Origin: Bacteroidota bacterium
Lineage (GTDB): Bacteria > Bacteroidota > Bacteroidia > Bacteroidales > SZUA-534
Assembly: GCA_020047835.1 (NCBI GenBank)
Contig: JAIFNJ010000193.1
Coordinates: forward strand, 1-8,558
Direction: 5' to 3'
Length of the DNA stretch: 8,558 bases
In this document: one piece after another, positions 1 through 7,423 of the stretch
Numbering within the stretch: position 1 is the first letter of the stretch
How the letters are laid out: each line of letters opens with the position of its first letter
Notes under the pieces: generated by a model
Seen by the model: only the letters and a program-made list of their open reading frames with translations
Databases searched by the model: none
What the model was told of the DNA's origin: nothing
Made by a program: the position numbers and the translations under genes

Positions 1-2
1 GC

Positions 3-257
3 AACGAAATTCACAAGATTCACGATACCGGCGAAGGTTTTGTTCAATTAGCCGATCCAATTTATAAAGACCCATTGAGAGGAAATGGCCGGTCTCACTT
101 TTATTCGCCCATTAAAAAAATTGGTGCTCTAGAAATTGATACCTATTACTTTAATTTAATGGTGATTTGGGCTTTCTCCTTATTTATGTATTTTCTATTG
201 CTTGCCGATGGATTGCGCAAAATGATTGAATTGACTTCGCGGTTGCTCAAAAAATAA
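3..257 (+). CDS. C-terminal end of a membrane protein, possibly an ABC transporter (partial)
   Basis: The frame is open from the window edge to the TAA at 255-257, giving the last 84 residues of a gene that starts upstream. A soluble stretch (residues 1-47, with the segment DPIYKDP at about 18-24 and SHFYSPIKK at 31-39) is followed by one hydrophobic helix at about 48-69 and a short basic tail ending RLLKK. The tail suggests a last transmembrane helix with a cytoplasmic C-terminus. From memory, the pattern of DPIY, then HFY(A/S)P, then a final helix resembles the C-terminus of Bacteroidota ABC transporters in which ATPase and permease are fused. That assignment is an inference and rests on the tail only. 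An internal TTG at 75 could head a shorter 60-residue ORF, but continuity with upstream coding sequence is more likely. The 19-bp hairpin at 273-323 lies 15 bases after the stop and may end its transcript. Confidence 0.6.
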   Translation, partial: NEIHKIHDTGEGFVQLADPIYKDPLRGNGRSHFYSPIKKIGALEIDTYYFNLMVIWAFSLFMYFLLLADGLRKMIELTSRLLKK

Positions 258-272
258 ATACTCGATTAAAAT

Positions 273-323
273 TAGCCACGGATTCTCAGATTAATAAAGA
301 TTTTATCTGAGAATCTGTGGCTA
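273..323. repeat. 19-bp inverted repeat, hairpin (terminator or dispersed repeat)
   Basis: The arms are 273-291 and 305-323, with a 13-base loop at 292-304. They match at 18 of 19 positions, and the exception (g280 with t316) would be a G-U wobble in RNA. The symmetry would let it act as a terminator for the gene ending at 257, although no long U-tract follows. The wording of the arms (ccacggattctcaga and its complement ending ctgtggct) resembles intergenic repeats that I recall from Bacteroidota genomes, so it may be a dispersed element. Only one copy is present in this window. Confidence 0.7.
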
Positions 324-370
324 GTTAGTTTCAAACTTAGCTTCGCTCCTATAAATTAAATTTCATTGAA

Positions 371-404
371 CTGTCTAGGGATATAGACTGACCGTGTAGT
401 CGGT
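371..404 (+). other. Two adjacent small stem-loops in the spacer upstream of kdsB
   Basis: Positions 373-377 (gtcta) pair with 384-388 (tagac) across a 6-base loop. Positions 391-394 (accg) pair with 401-404 (cggt) across a 6-base loop. Both stems are short and could be chance. They are recorded because they lie between two larger inverted repeats, in a 232-base spacer (258-489) with no convincing gene. No function is assigned. Confidence 0.25.
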
Positions 405-421
405 ATCAATTCCACTTATGT

Positions 422-447
422 CTCAAACATCGCTGCGCTTGTTTGAG
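422..447. repeat. 8-bp inverted repeat overlapping the kdsB promoter
   Basis: The arms ctcaaaca (422-429) and tgtttgag (440-447) are perfect complements with a 10-base spacer, tcgctgcgct. The right arm contains both candidate upstream promoter triplets (TTG at 439-441 and TTTG at 442-445). A protein or RNA structure using this symmetry could therefore affect kdsB transcription. No regulator is known from the window. Confidence 0.4.
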
Positions 448-475
448 CCGAGTGTCATTGAATTGATTACATTTG
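439..475 (+). promoter_or_regulatory. Predicted Bacteroidota-type promoter of kdsB
   Basis: TACATTTG at 468-475 fits the -7 consensus TAnnTTTG exactly. An upstream TTTG lies at 442-445, with a 22-base spacer, at the long end of the range I know for this phylum. A start point about 7 bases downstream, near 482, would leave only a few bases before the ATG at 490. It would exclude the upstream in-frame ATG at 418 from the message. Confidence 0.45.
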
Positions 476-489
476 CAAAAAATACTACT

Positions 490-1233
490 ATGATTACTTT
501 CGGAATTATTCCTGCACGCTATGCATCCACCCGCTTCCCTGGAAAGCCATTAGTTTCAATCCATGGCAAAACCATGATTCAACGGGTATATGAACAAACC
601 AAACTGGCATTAAACCATGTTTGCGTAGCTACCGATGATCAGCGTATATTTGAGCATGTAATTTCGTTTGGCGGCCAGGTGGTAATGACCCGCGAGAATC
701 ATCCCAGTGGCACCGACCGCTGCGCCGAAGCTGTTTTAAAATTTGAAGCCCAGAATCACCTGAAAGCTGATGTGGTTATTAATGTGCAAGGCGATGAACC
801 ATTTATCGATCCAGAGCAAATAAGGCAGTTAAATGAACTATTTGCTGAGCCAGAGACAGAAATAGCCACCTTGATTAAACCAATCACAGAATGGGAAGCA
901 TTGGAAAATCCAAATAAAGTAAAAGTAGTAATCAGTAAAAAAGGCGATGCTTTATATTTTAGCCGGAGTTGCATCCCTTTTATCCGCGGTACCGAAAAAG
1001 AAAAATGGATGGAGAAAGCCACCTTTTACCATCACATTGGAATGTACGGGTACCGCAAAAATGTGTTGTTTGAATTGTGCGACTTAACAAAGGGAACCCT
1101 TGAAATGGCTGAATCATTAGAGCAATTGCGTTGGCTCGAAAATGGGTACAAAATAAATACCGCCATTACCCAAATTGAAGGATTAAGTGTGGATACACCA
1201 GAAGATTTGGAGCACTTATTGAAGAACATTTAA
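490..1233 (+). CDS. kdsB: 3-deoxy-manno-octulosonate cytidylyltransferase (CMP-KDO synthetase)
   Basis: KdsB activates KDO with CTP, giving CMP-KDO and pyrophosphate, the step that supplies KDO to lipid A/LPS core assembly in the cytoplasm. The 247-residue product is almost exactly the length of E. coli KdsB (248). Signature segments are in the expected order: the CTP-binding N-terminus IPARYASTRFPGKPL (7-21), ATDD (47-50), HPSGTDRCAE (71-80), VQGDEP (99-104, with the conserved D102), YFSR (156-159), HHIGMYGYR (181-189), LEQLRWLENG (210-219) and VDTPEDL (234-240, with the conserved metal-binding aspartate D235). The frame extends to an ATG at 418, but those 24 extra residues do not resemble KdsB and would come before IPARYAS, which normally lies within the first ten residues. 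A predicted promoter also lies inside that stretch, so ATG 490 is chosen. The gene appears to be transcribed alone, with no obvious LPS neighbours in the window. Confidence 0.96.
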   Translation: MITFGIIPARYASTRFPGKPLVSIHGKTMIQRVYEQTKLALNHVCVATDDQRIFEHVISFGGQVVMTRENHPSGTDRCAEAVLKFEAQNHLKADVVINVQGDEPFIDPEQIRQLNELFAEPETEIATLIKPITEWEALENPNKVKVVISKKGDALYFSRSCIPFIRGTEKEKWMEKATFYHHIGMYGYRKNVLFELCDLTKGTLEMAESLEQLRWLENGYKINTAITQIEGLSVDTPEDLEHLLKNI

Positions 1234-1458
1234 TGCTCCAATGAAAAAATTTATTTTCACACTTACAAAAAATTAAGCTCTGTTAAAATTAAGACACATC
1301 AAAAGTTATTAGGTTTGCCATAATACAGTAGGTCGTTTATCCTGAAATTATTCGCTATCCAATTCATATTTCCTGAATTTAATATTAAATTAAGGTTAAA
1401 TAACTGCAATTTAAAAATTTTATATTACTTTTCCTTTTTTATAACACGGAAAAACAGC
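1234..1458. other. AT-rich intergenic spacer after kdsB
   Basis: No gene was recognised on either strand. A weak AT-only stem-loop just after kdsB (1242-1247 with 1254-1259) could mark the transcript end but is too poor to call a terminator. A 16-base AT palindrome lies at 1376-1391, and ttttcc (1429-1434) can pair with ggaaaa (1448-1453). All are within what an AT-rich spacer gives by chance. Confidence 0.4.
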
Positions 1459-1487
1459 TTGTAATTCATTTGATTTTTATAAATTTG
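1459..1487 (+). promoter_or_regulatory. Predicted Bacteroidota-type promoter of the lamin-tail protein gene
   Basis: TTG at 1459-1461 and TAAATTTG at 1480-1487 match the phylum's TTG / TAnnTTTG pattern with an 18-base spacer. The expected start point near 1494 leaves about 9 bases to the ATG at 1503, or about 30 to the second in-frame ATG at 1524. The longer leader slightly favours 1524 as the translation start. Confidence 0.55.
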
Positions 1488-1502
1488 TGTCGTTAAATTA
1501 AG

Positions 1503-2876
1503 ATGAAAACTAAAACTACGATTATGAAACTATTCTTACCCTTATCATTGCTATTACTAATGGCACTTTATGCAACAGCACAAACTCCTACCGATTTATT
1601 CTTCTCAGAATATGTAGAAGGAACAGGAAATAACAAAGCATTGGAAATTTACAATCCAACAAACCAAACCATTGACTTAACAAATTATTACGTTGTGAGA
1701 TTTAGTAACGGAAGTTCCACATTTACTGAAGGTGGGTCAACTAGGTTATCTGGAACACTTGCTCCCCATAAAACTTTTGTTTTAGTAAACGGACAAACAA
1801 CCTCCACTTCTACTTCACCGGCTTGTAGCCCTGAATTACAAGCAATGGCCAATCAATTGGATGGTATCTATCCGGCACCTACTTATATGAATGGAAATGA
1901 TGCCATGGCACTGGTTAAAACTCCCGGTGGAGTTGCCCCTAACGCTGATATGTCAAATGTTACTCCAGTTGATTTGATTGGACAAATTGGGTTGGGAGCC
2001 GCCATTACCGCTGAAACTGGTTGGTCGTATGTTAAAGATTCTACGTTAACTTATAATAATTCTGAAGGAATTCCCGTAACTGGCAAAGTTATTAATTACA
2101 TTGTTCAGAGTAAAGCTACAGATGGGGCAACTTATGGACCCTTTTGGATGTCATGGACATCGGACCATGTTTTGATTAGAAAATTTAATATTATTAAAGG
2201 AGTGGTTGCCAATCCAAATCCATTTAAAGTAACGGCAGAATGGGATACAGTGCCTGCCATTAAAGACACAGCGGGCCATTGGGTTTATAAAGATATTTGG
2301 ACAAACCTTGGGAAACACAATTGCACTGTGGCACCCTTTGTTTCCAAAATTACCGTATCGTCATCAGAAAATAAAACCATTATTGACACCAAAGAAGGAA
2401 CTTTACAAATGATGGCTGAAATTCTTCCTAACAATGCAGCAGATAAAACAATTTTATGGAGTGTAAATAACGGAACAGGCAAGGGATCTATAACCAACAA
2501 TGGGTTGCTTACAGCTCAAGAAGACGGTGAAATTACCGTTATTGCATCGGCACAAGACGATTCTGGCATATCAGGTTCACTGAAGATTACCATAAGCAAC
2601 AACGCAGTTGGCATATCCAATTCTCTGGAAACAGCACAACAAATAATCGTTTACCCAAATCCACTAACCTCCGGAAGCTTAACCGTTGTTTCTCCTTTTG
2701 CAATTCAACAAATTGAAATTTTTTCGGCTATTGGCCAACGCGTTTATAAACAATCTTACAATAGCCAGCAAACTATGATTGAAATCGGAAATCTGGAGCT
2801 AAAAAAAGGCATGTATTTAATTAAGATTATAGATTTCAAAAATTCAATAAACGCCAAAAAATTATTGGTAAATTAA
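1503..2876 (+). CDS. Secreted lamin-tail domain protein with Ig-like domain and T9SS sorting domain
   Basis: The 457-residue product is predicted to be exported to the surface or medium. A signal peptide covers about residues 8-27 (hydrophobic LPLSLLLLMALYATAQ), so the ATG at 1524 (M8) is a good alternative start. Residues 28-275 read as an extended lamin-tail domain: FFSEYVEGTGNNKALEIYNP (33-52), DLTNYYVVRFSNG (58-70), YMNGNDAMALVK (128-139), DLIGQIG (157-163), and the closing DHVLIRK, AEWDTVP and NLGKHNC (268-274). C108 and C274 may form a disulphide. Residues about 281-366 resemble a BIG2-type bacterial Ig-like fold, with LWSVNNG and TNNGLLTAQEDGEITVIA. Residues about 380-457 are a T9SS type A sorting domain (VYPNP at 383-387, IFSAIGQRV, KKGMYLIKI). 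In this phylum lamin-tail domains often accompany extracellular nucleases, but no nuclease domain is visible here. A binding or adhesive role is inferred. A hairpin separates it from the TonB receptor gene. Confidence 0.85.
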   Translation: MKTKTTIMKLFLPLSLLLLMALYATAQTPTDLFFSEYVEGTGNNKALEIYNPTNQTIDLTNYYVVRFSNGSSTFTEGGSTRLSGTLAPHKTFVLVNGQTTSTSTSPACSPELQAMANQLDGIYPAPTYMNGNDAMALVKTPGGVAPNADMSNVTPVDLIGQIGLGAAITAETGWSYVKDSTLTYNNSEGIPVTGKVINYIVQSKATDGATYGPFWMSWTSDHVLIRKFNIIKGVVANPNPFKVTAEWDTVPAIKDTAGHWVYKDIWTNLGKHNCTVAPFVSKITVSSSENKTIIDTKEGTLQMMAEILPNNAADKTILWSVNNGTGKGSITNNGLLTAQEDGEITVIASAQDDSGISGSLKITISNNAVGISNSLETAQQIIVYPNPLTSGSLTVVSPFAIQQIEIFSAIGQRVYKQSYNSQQTMIEIGNLELKKGMYLIKIIDFKNSINAKKLLVN

Positions 2877-2889
2877 ATATATCATAAAC

Positions 2890-2931
2890 ACAGCTAACAT
2901 AATGGGAATAAACTTCTATTATGTTAGCTGT
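2890..2931 (+). terminator. Strong hairpin between the lamin-tail gene and the TonB receptor gene
   Basis: The arms 2890-2903 and 2918-2931 are perfect 14-bp complements. Pairing can continue inward through g2904-t2917 (wobble), g2905-c2916, g2906-t2915 (wobble) and a2907-t2914, giving an 18-bp stem with a 6-base loop. It begins 13 bases after the stop codon at 2874-2876. What follows (tattaatcatttaa) is AT-rich without a clean U-tract, so it could be a terminator, an attenuator or an mRNA 3'-end stabiliser. No convincing promoter was found in the 23 bases between the hairpin and the next ATG at 2955, so partial read-through into the receptor gene is possible. Confidence 0.65.
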
Positions 2932-2954
2932 ATTAATCATTTAATACATTTTCA

Positions 2955-5744
2955 ATGATACATAAATACTTACTCTTCGTTTCCTTATTTATTTTTTCCA
3001 GCTATGCTTTTGCTCAAAAGCAATCTGTAAATGGATTTGTTTTCGATAAATCAGCAAACGAAACGATTATTGGAGCCAATATTTTTATTAAAGGAACTAC
3101 TGTTGGAACTGTTTCAGATTTCAATGGATATTTTAATCTCGATTTGAATAAAGGCAAATATACTTTAGTTGTTTCATTTGTTGGCTACACAACAATAAAT
3201 CAAGACATTGTTGTTTCTGATAGTCCATTAAAATTAACTTTTAACCTTGTGTCCGATATTTTATTGGATGAAGTAGAAGTAACGGCTGATATTGCTAAGG
3301 TTCGTGAAACACCAGTTGCCTTTACCAATATTCTACCAGCTAAAATTGAAGAACGTCTTTCTGGACAAGATATCCCAATGTTACTCAATAAAACTCCAGG
3401 CGTTTACGCTACCCAGCAGGGCGGTGGCGATGGAGACGCCCGCATTACCATCCGTGGATTTAGTCAGCGGAATGTAGCAGTAATGCTTGATGGAATTCCT
3501 GTAAACGATATGGAAAACGGTTGGGTGTATTGGTCGAACTGGTTCGGGTTAGATGCTGTTACACGAAATATTCAGGTTCAAAGAGGACTTGGAGCTTCTA
3601 GATTAGCATTGCCTTCGGTAGGTGGAACCATGAATATTATTACCAAAGGGATTGAAAACAAACAGCAGTTGAGTATTGAACAAGGAGTTGATATTTATGG
3701 AAAACTAACTACCAATATTGGCTTAACTACCGGTAAAATGAAAAATGGTTGGGCAATTACTGCAGCTGGAGCGTATAAAAATGGCAATGGTTGGGTAGAG
3801 CAAACCGATGTAAATGCTTGGTTTTTTTATGCTAAAATTGATAAAATGTGGGGAAATCACTTAACCAGCCTTACTGCTTATGGGGCACCACAAACACACA
3901 AACAACGTAGTTATAAAAAATCAATCGCTGATTATGATACTACCTACGCTAAAGAACAAGGCATAAAATCGGAAGAATTACCGGCTATAAACAATCAGGG
4001 AACTGCATACAATGCTCATTGGGGGCATTTAAAACGCGACTCAGATCAATGGAACAGTGATTATACAGAGCGAATCAACAATCCAAACGCAGAGAAGGAA
4101 ATTCTTAACGAAATGGTAAATACCTATTTCAAACCTCAGTTCAGCCTTCGTGATTCATGGAATGTAAGCGATCGGTTACTTATCAGCAACATACTTTATC
4201 TTTCAATAGGAACTGGGGGTGGAATGCAACCCCGATACAGCCTTAAAAATACCAACCTAATTACTACTGCGGACTATGAGAATAATCCAGGAATTTATAC
4301 CCAAGATGACATAGGTCAAATAAACTGGCAAAGCATCTACAATCAGAATAGCGGACCTACCAATGCCGGATTTGGAGATGCCTACCCAATCAACCCAACC
4401 TATAGCGATAAATTATATTATTCTAATAACTACTTAGTTCAAAACAACAACAACCATGTTTGGTGGGGTTTGCTTTCAACCTTTGCCTATGATTTTACCG
4501 ATCAGTTAAAACTATCGGGTGGTATCGATTTGAGATCATACAAAGCCGATCACTATAGTGAAATTACCGATTTATTGGGCGGTGATTATGCCATTGATAA
4601 ATACGACTTGCGCAACGACTATGATGCCGATAGTTCCCTGGCCATAAAACATGTTGGCGATAAAGTTTATTACTATGATCAAGGTTTGGTGAACTGGGGG
4701 GGCTTATTCAGCCTGTTAGAATACAAAATTGGGAAAGTCAGCGCTTTTGTAAACCTCACCGGGTCAGCAAGCGGATATAAAAAGAAAGACTATTTCGGCA
4801 ATGAGGAATCCGATTGGAAATACAAACCGGGATTTACCTTTAAAACAGGGGCTAACTACAACATCAATGAAAACAACAATGTGTTTTTCAATTTGGGGTA
4901 TCTTTCCAAAACCCGTGATTTCAAATATTATTTCAAAGGATATACCGCCGACTTTTTACCCGATTCCGTAACAAAAAACGAAAAGGTTCAGGCAATTGAA
5001 TTTGGATACACCTACACAAGTAAAGTGTTTACAGCAAATTTGAATACATACTACACCAAATGGAAGAACAAACCCACAAATCAGGTTTTAGGTAAGTACG
5101 AAGATCCCATTTCTGGCACCGAAAAAAATACATATGGTGATATCCCAGGAATGGATGCATTGCATATGGGTATTGAATTTGATTTTATTTACAAAATTGC
5201 TCAAAGCCTCGATTTTCAGGGCTTAGTTTCATTAGGGAGCTGGCAATGGGACAAAAAAATTGAAAACCTTCAGATGTATTATTCCGATGATAATCAACCA
5301 GCCAATACCTTTAGTTTTGATGCTACCGGTATCCATGTAGGTGATGCTGCACAAACACAATTAGGCGCCAGCCTCAGGTATGAGCCAATTAAGGGTTTAT
5401 ATTTTGAAGGAGGTGGTACTTATTTCGATCGTTATTATGCCGATTTTAACCCGGAACAATGTACTGATGCTGCCGGAAATCCAGTGGAATCATGGAGAAT
5501 TCCTGCCTACATGACGGTTGACTTCCATACTGGTTACCGTTTTGACATAAAATCAATAAAAAATACCAATTTTGCCATAAAATTCAATGTGTTAAATGTG
5601 CTTAACACCATATATATCTCGGATGCTAAGAATAATGATACCTATATTCAGGTACCTTATAATACATTTGATGCCCGTTCTGCCTCCGTATTTATGGGTG
5701 CGGGAAGGCAATTTACCGCTTCATTTAAAATAATTCTGAACTAA
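2955..5744 (+). CDS. TonB-dependent outer-membrane receptor with carboxypeptidase-regulatory-like domain
   Basis: The 929-residue product is an outer-membrane beta-barrel that imports ligands using TonB/ExbBD energy. A signal peptide spans 1-20 (LLFVSLFIFSSYAFA, cut before Q21). Residues about 23-100 form a carboxypeptidase-D regulatory-like beta-sandwich (GTTVGTVSDFNGYFNLDL, then YTLVVSFVGYTT). The TonB-box-like DEVEVTAD follows at 105-112. The plug covers about 115-232, with LLNKTPGVYATQQGG, ITIRGFSQRNVAVMLDGIPV (164-183), NGWVYWSNWFGLD, VQRGLGASR and GGTMNIITKG (223-232). The remainder is barrel with alternating aromatic strands, ending GRQFTASFKIILN. The length is typical for this family, shorter than most SusC proteins, and no susD follows. 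Only 23 bases separate its stop from the upstream-most ATG of the PLD gene (50 from the preferred one), suggesting co-transcription. The substrate cannot be read from the sequence; nucleic-acid breakdown products or a phosphodiester compound are inferred from the neighbours. Confidence 0.93.
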   Translation: MIHKYLLFVSLFIFSSYAFAQKQSVNGFVFDKSANETIIGANIFIKGTTVGTVSDFNGYFNLDLNKGKYTLVVSFVGYTTINQDIVVSDSPLKLTFNLVSDILLDEVEVTADIAKVRETPVAFTNILPAKIEERLSGQDIPMLLNKTPGVYATQQGGGDGDARITIRGFSQRNVAVMLDGIPVNDMENGWVYWSNWFGLDAVTRNIQVQRGLGASRLALPSVGGTMNIITKGIENKQQLSIEQGVDIYGKLTTNIGLTTGKMKNGWAITAAGAYKNGNGWVEQTDVNAWFFYAKIDKMWGNHLTSLTAYGAPQTHKQRSYKKSIADYDTTYAKEQGIKSEELPAINNQGTAYNAHWGHLKRDSDQWNSDYTERINNPNAEKEILNEMVNTYFKPQFSLRDSWNVSDRLLISNILYLSIGTGGGMQPRYSLKNTNLITTADYENNPGIYTQDDIGQINWQSIYNQNSGPTNAGFGDAYPINPTYSDKLYYSNNYLVQNNNNHVWWGLLSTFAYDFTDQLKLSGGIDLRSYKADHYSEITDLLGGDYAIDKYDLRNDYDADSSLAIKHVGDKVYYYDQGLVNWGGLFSLLEYKIGKVSAFVNLTGSASGYKKKDYFGNEESDWKYKPGFTFKTGANYNINENNNVFFNLGYLSKTRDFKYYFKGYTADFLPDSVTKNEKVQAIEFGYTYTSKVFTANLNTYYTKWKNKPTNQVLGKYEDPISGTEKNTYGDIPGMDALHMGIEFDFIYKIAQSLDFQGLVSLGSWQWDKKIENLQMYYSDDNQPANTFSFDATGIHVGDAAQTQLGASLRYEPIKGLYFEGGGTYFDRYYADFNPEQCTDAAGNPVESWRIPAYMTVDFHTGYRFDIKSIKNTNFAIKFNVLNVLNTIYISDAKNNDTYIQVPYNTFDARSASVFMGAGRQFTASFKIILN

Positions 5745-5794
5745 TCACAACTAAATAGGACAACGAAATGCAACTTTTACTCAAAACTCAAATC

Positions 5795-7423
5795 ATGAAA
5801 AAAACACTTTTTACAGTGCTTGTTTTCATTACCATTACGGTAATTTCTTCCGCACAAAATACCATTTTAGAAGCCCGCGGAATGGCCGCCGGTTCAGTAG
5901 TAACTGTTAAAGGAATTGTTACCAATGGTGCCGAATTGGGAGTAATTCGCTACTTTCAGGACAATACCGCTGGTATAGCAGCTTATGGTTCCTTGGTAAA
6001 CCCTGTTCTTCGTGGCGATTCCGTTACCATTACCGGAACACTCAAAATATACAATCAATTGCTTGAACTGGATCCGGTAACCACTGTTGTGGTTCGCTCT
6101 AGCGGAAATATGCTTCCCGACCCTATCGTGTTAACACCAGCTCACTTGACAGAAGCATATGAAGGAATGCTAGTACAGGTAAAAGATGCCATTTTTGTTG
6201 ATGCCGGTGGAGTATTTGCACAGAAAAAATATGCCATTACTGCCAATAATGAAACAGGCTATATTTATGTAAAGAGTAGCCAAACCGATATCGTGGGTCA
6301 ACCCATTCCCAGTGGTCCGGTTACCTTAACAGCCCTATTATCGCAATTCGATTATGCTGATCCATCAGCAGGTTATCAAATGCTACCGCGTACCATAAGT
6401 GATATTCAAATGGCCAATGCACTATACTTAACAAGCGTTCTAGCCAATACCTCTTTCACTAAAACAGACATCAGCTTTGGCTGGGCAACAAATTTAGCCT
6501 CAACCACTGAAATGTACTATGGTTCATCGTCTGAAACAGTAAAGACTACGAAAATTGCCGGAACCGGTGGTTCAGTCGATCATAACATTTCTGTTTCAGG
6601 CCTTTCGGCGGGTGAAGTTATATGGGTACAGGCTTTTTCAGTGAGTGGCACCGATACTGCTTTTTCGGGAATTATGCCTTTCACCACTATATCCAATTCA
6701 ACAGGCGACATGAAAGTTTATTTTAATACGGGAGTTAACACCGAATATTCCAAAGGAGTAGATGCAATTAATGTGGGAACTGCTTTAGATGATACCCTGA
6801 TTAATTACATAAATCGGGCAAAGAGCACCATCGATTTAACTATGTATAACTTTAATAACCAAGGAATCAGCAACGTAAGTGATGCGCTGAAAGCCGCCGC
6901 CAACCGAGGAGTTACGGTGCGCGTAATTGGTTGTGGCACTACTGCGAACCTTGGTATTGACGAACTTGCCGGATCGGCTGTAAATGTCTTGGTTGGTCCA
7001 TCCTCTACTGAAAGAACTGGAATTATGCATAATAAATTCATTTTATTCGATACAGAGTCGGCTGATGCAAATGAACCCTTAGTTTGGACAGGTTCCACCA
7101 ACTTAACCGACGGGCAAGTCAATCTAGATGCTAATCAGGTCATTATAATTCAGGATCAAAGCCTTGCACGGGCATATAAAATTGAATTTGAAGAAATGTG
7201 GGGATCATCGGGTAATGCTGCGAATAAAACGAATTCCCGTTTTGGAAACACGAAAAAAAATAATACCCCCCATGAATTTATAGTAAATGGCAAAAGAGTG
7301 GAATGCTATTTCAGCCCAACTGATGGAGTGAATGCCCGTATTGTAAACACTATAAATACAGCCAACAACGATTTGAGCATTGCCACCATGTTAATTACCC
7401 GGCTGAAGGTAACAATAATATAA
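5795..7423 (+). CDS. PLD-like secreted protein, N-terminal part (OB-fold-like, FN3-like, first HKD half)
   Basis: The ATG at 5795 is preferred because it gives a standard signal peptide starting MKKTLFTVLVF and cut near SSAQ (18-21). An in-frame ATG at 5768 would add nine residues. From 5795 the frame encodes 542 residues. Residues about 25-103 and 108-204 look like two OB-fold-like units (VVTVKGIVTNG, IRYFQDNTAGIAAY, RGDSVTITGTL; then LTEAYEGMLVQVKDA), of the kind found attached to secreted nucleases. Residues about 209-299 look like a fibronectin type III fold. From about 307 the PLD fold begins: STIDLTMYNF, ALKAAANRGVTVRVIG, then the HKD motif HNKFILFD with H412, K414 and D419 (7028-7051) and TGSTN (432-436). 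The second half opens with VECYFSPTDGVNARIVNTIN and NNDLSIATMLITR, then leaves the family pattern: the last six residues and the stop at 7421-7423 are out-of-frame sequence. PLD-superfamily enzymes cleave phosphodiester bonds through a covalent histidine intermediate and usually need two HKD motifs. Confidence 0.85.
   Translation: MKKTLFTVLVFITITVISSAQNTILEARGMAAGSVVTVKGIVTNGAELGVIRYFQDNTAGIAAYGSLVNPVLRGDSVTITGTLKIYNQLLELDPVTTVVVRSSGNMLPDPIVLTPAHLTEAYEGMLVQVKDAIFVDAGGVFAQKKYAITANNETGYIYVKSSQTDIVGQPIPSGPVTLTALLSQFDYADPSAGYQMLPRTISDIQMANALYLTSVLANTSFTKTDISFGWATNLASTTEMYYGSSSETVKTTKIAGTGGSVDHNISVSGLSAGEVIWVQAFSVSGTDTAFSGIMPFTTISNSTGDMKVYFNTGVNTEYSKGVDAINVGTALDDTLINYINRAKSTIDLTMYNFNNQGISNVSDALKAAANRGVTVRVIGCGTTANLGIDELAGSAVNVLVGPSSTERTGIMHNKFILFDTESADANEPLVWTGSTNLTDGQVNLDANQVIIIQDQSLARAYKIEFEEMWGSSGNAANKTNSRFGNTKKNNTPHEFIVNGKRVECYFSPTDGVNARIVNTINTANNDLSIATMLITRLKVTII

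Noticed and set aside
75..257. Separate 60-residue small protein starting at TTG 75
   Set aside because: The frame is open to the window edge and the sequence before TTG 75 reads as coherent protein, so it is the tail of a longer gene.
386..420. tRNA-like segment (ggtatcaattcc resembling a T-arm)
   Set aside because: The would-be T-stem bases do not pair properly, and no acceptor, D-arm or anticodon stem of the right spacing is present.
756..1229. Minus-strand ORFs opposite kdsB
   Set aside because: They lie opposite a confidently identified gene, show no domain-like features, and are shadow frames.
1376..1391. Perfect 16-base AT palindrome as an operator
   Set aside because: It consists only of A and T in a very AT-rich spacer and is far from the predicted promoter; chance is a sufficient explanation.
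6805..7122. 105-residue minus-strand ORF opposite the PLD domain
   Set aside because: It lies opposite the conserved first HKD region and has no recognisable motif or leader; it is a shadow frame.
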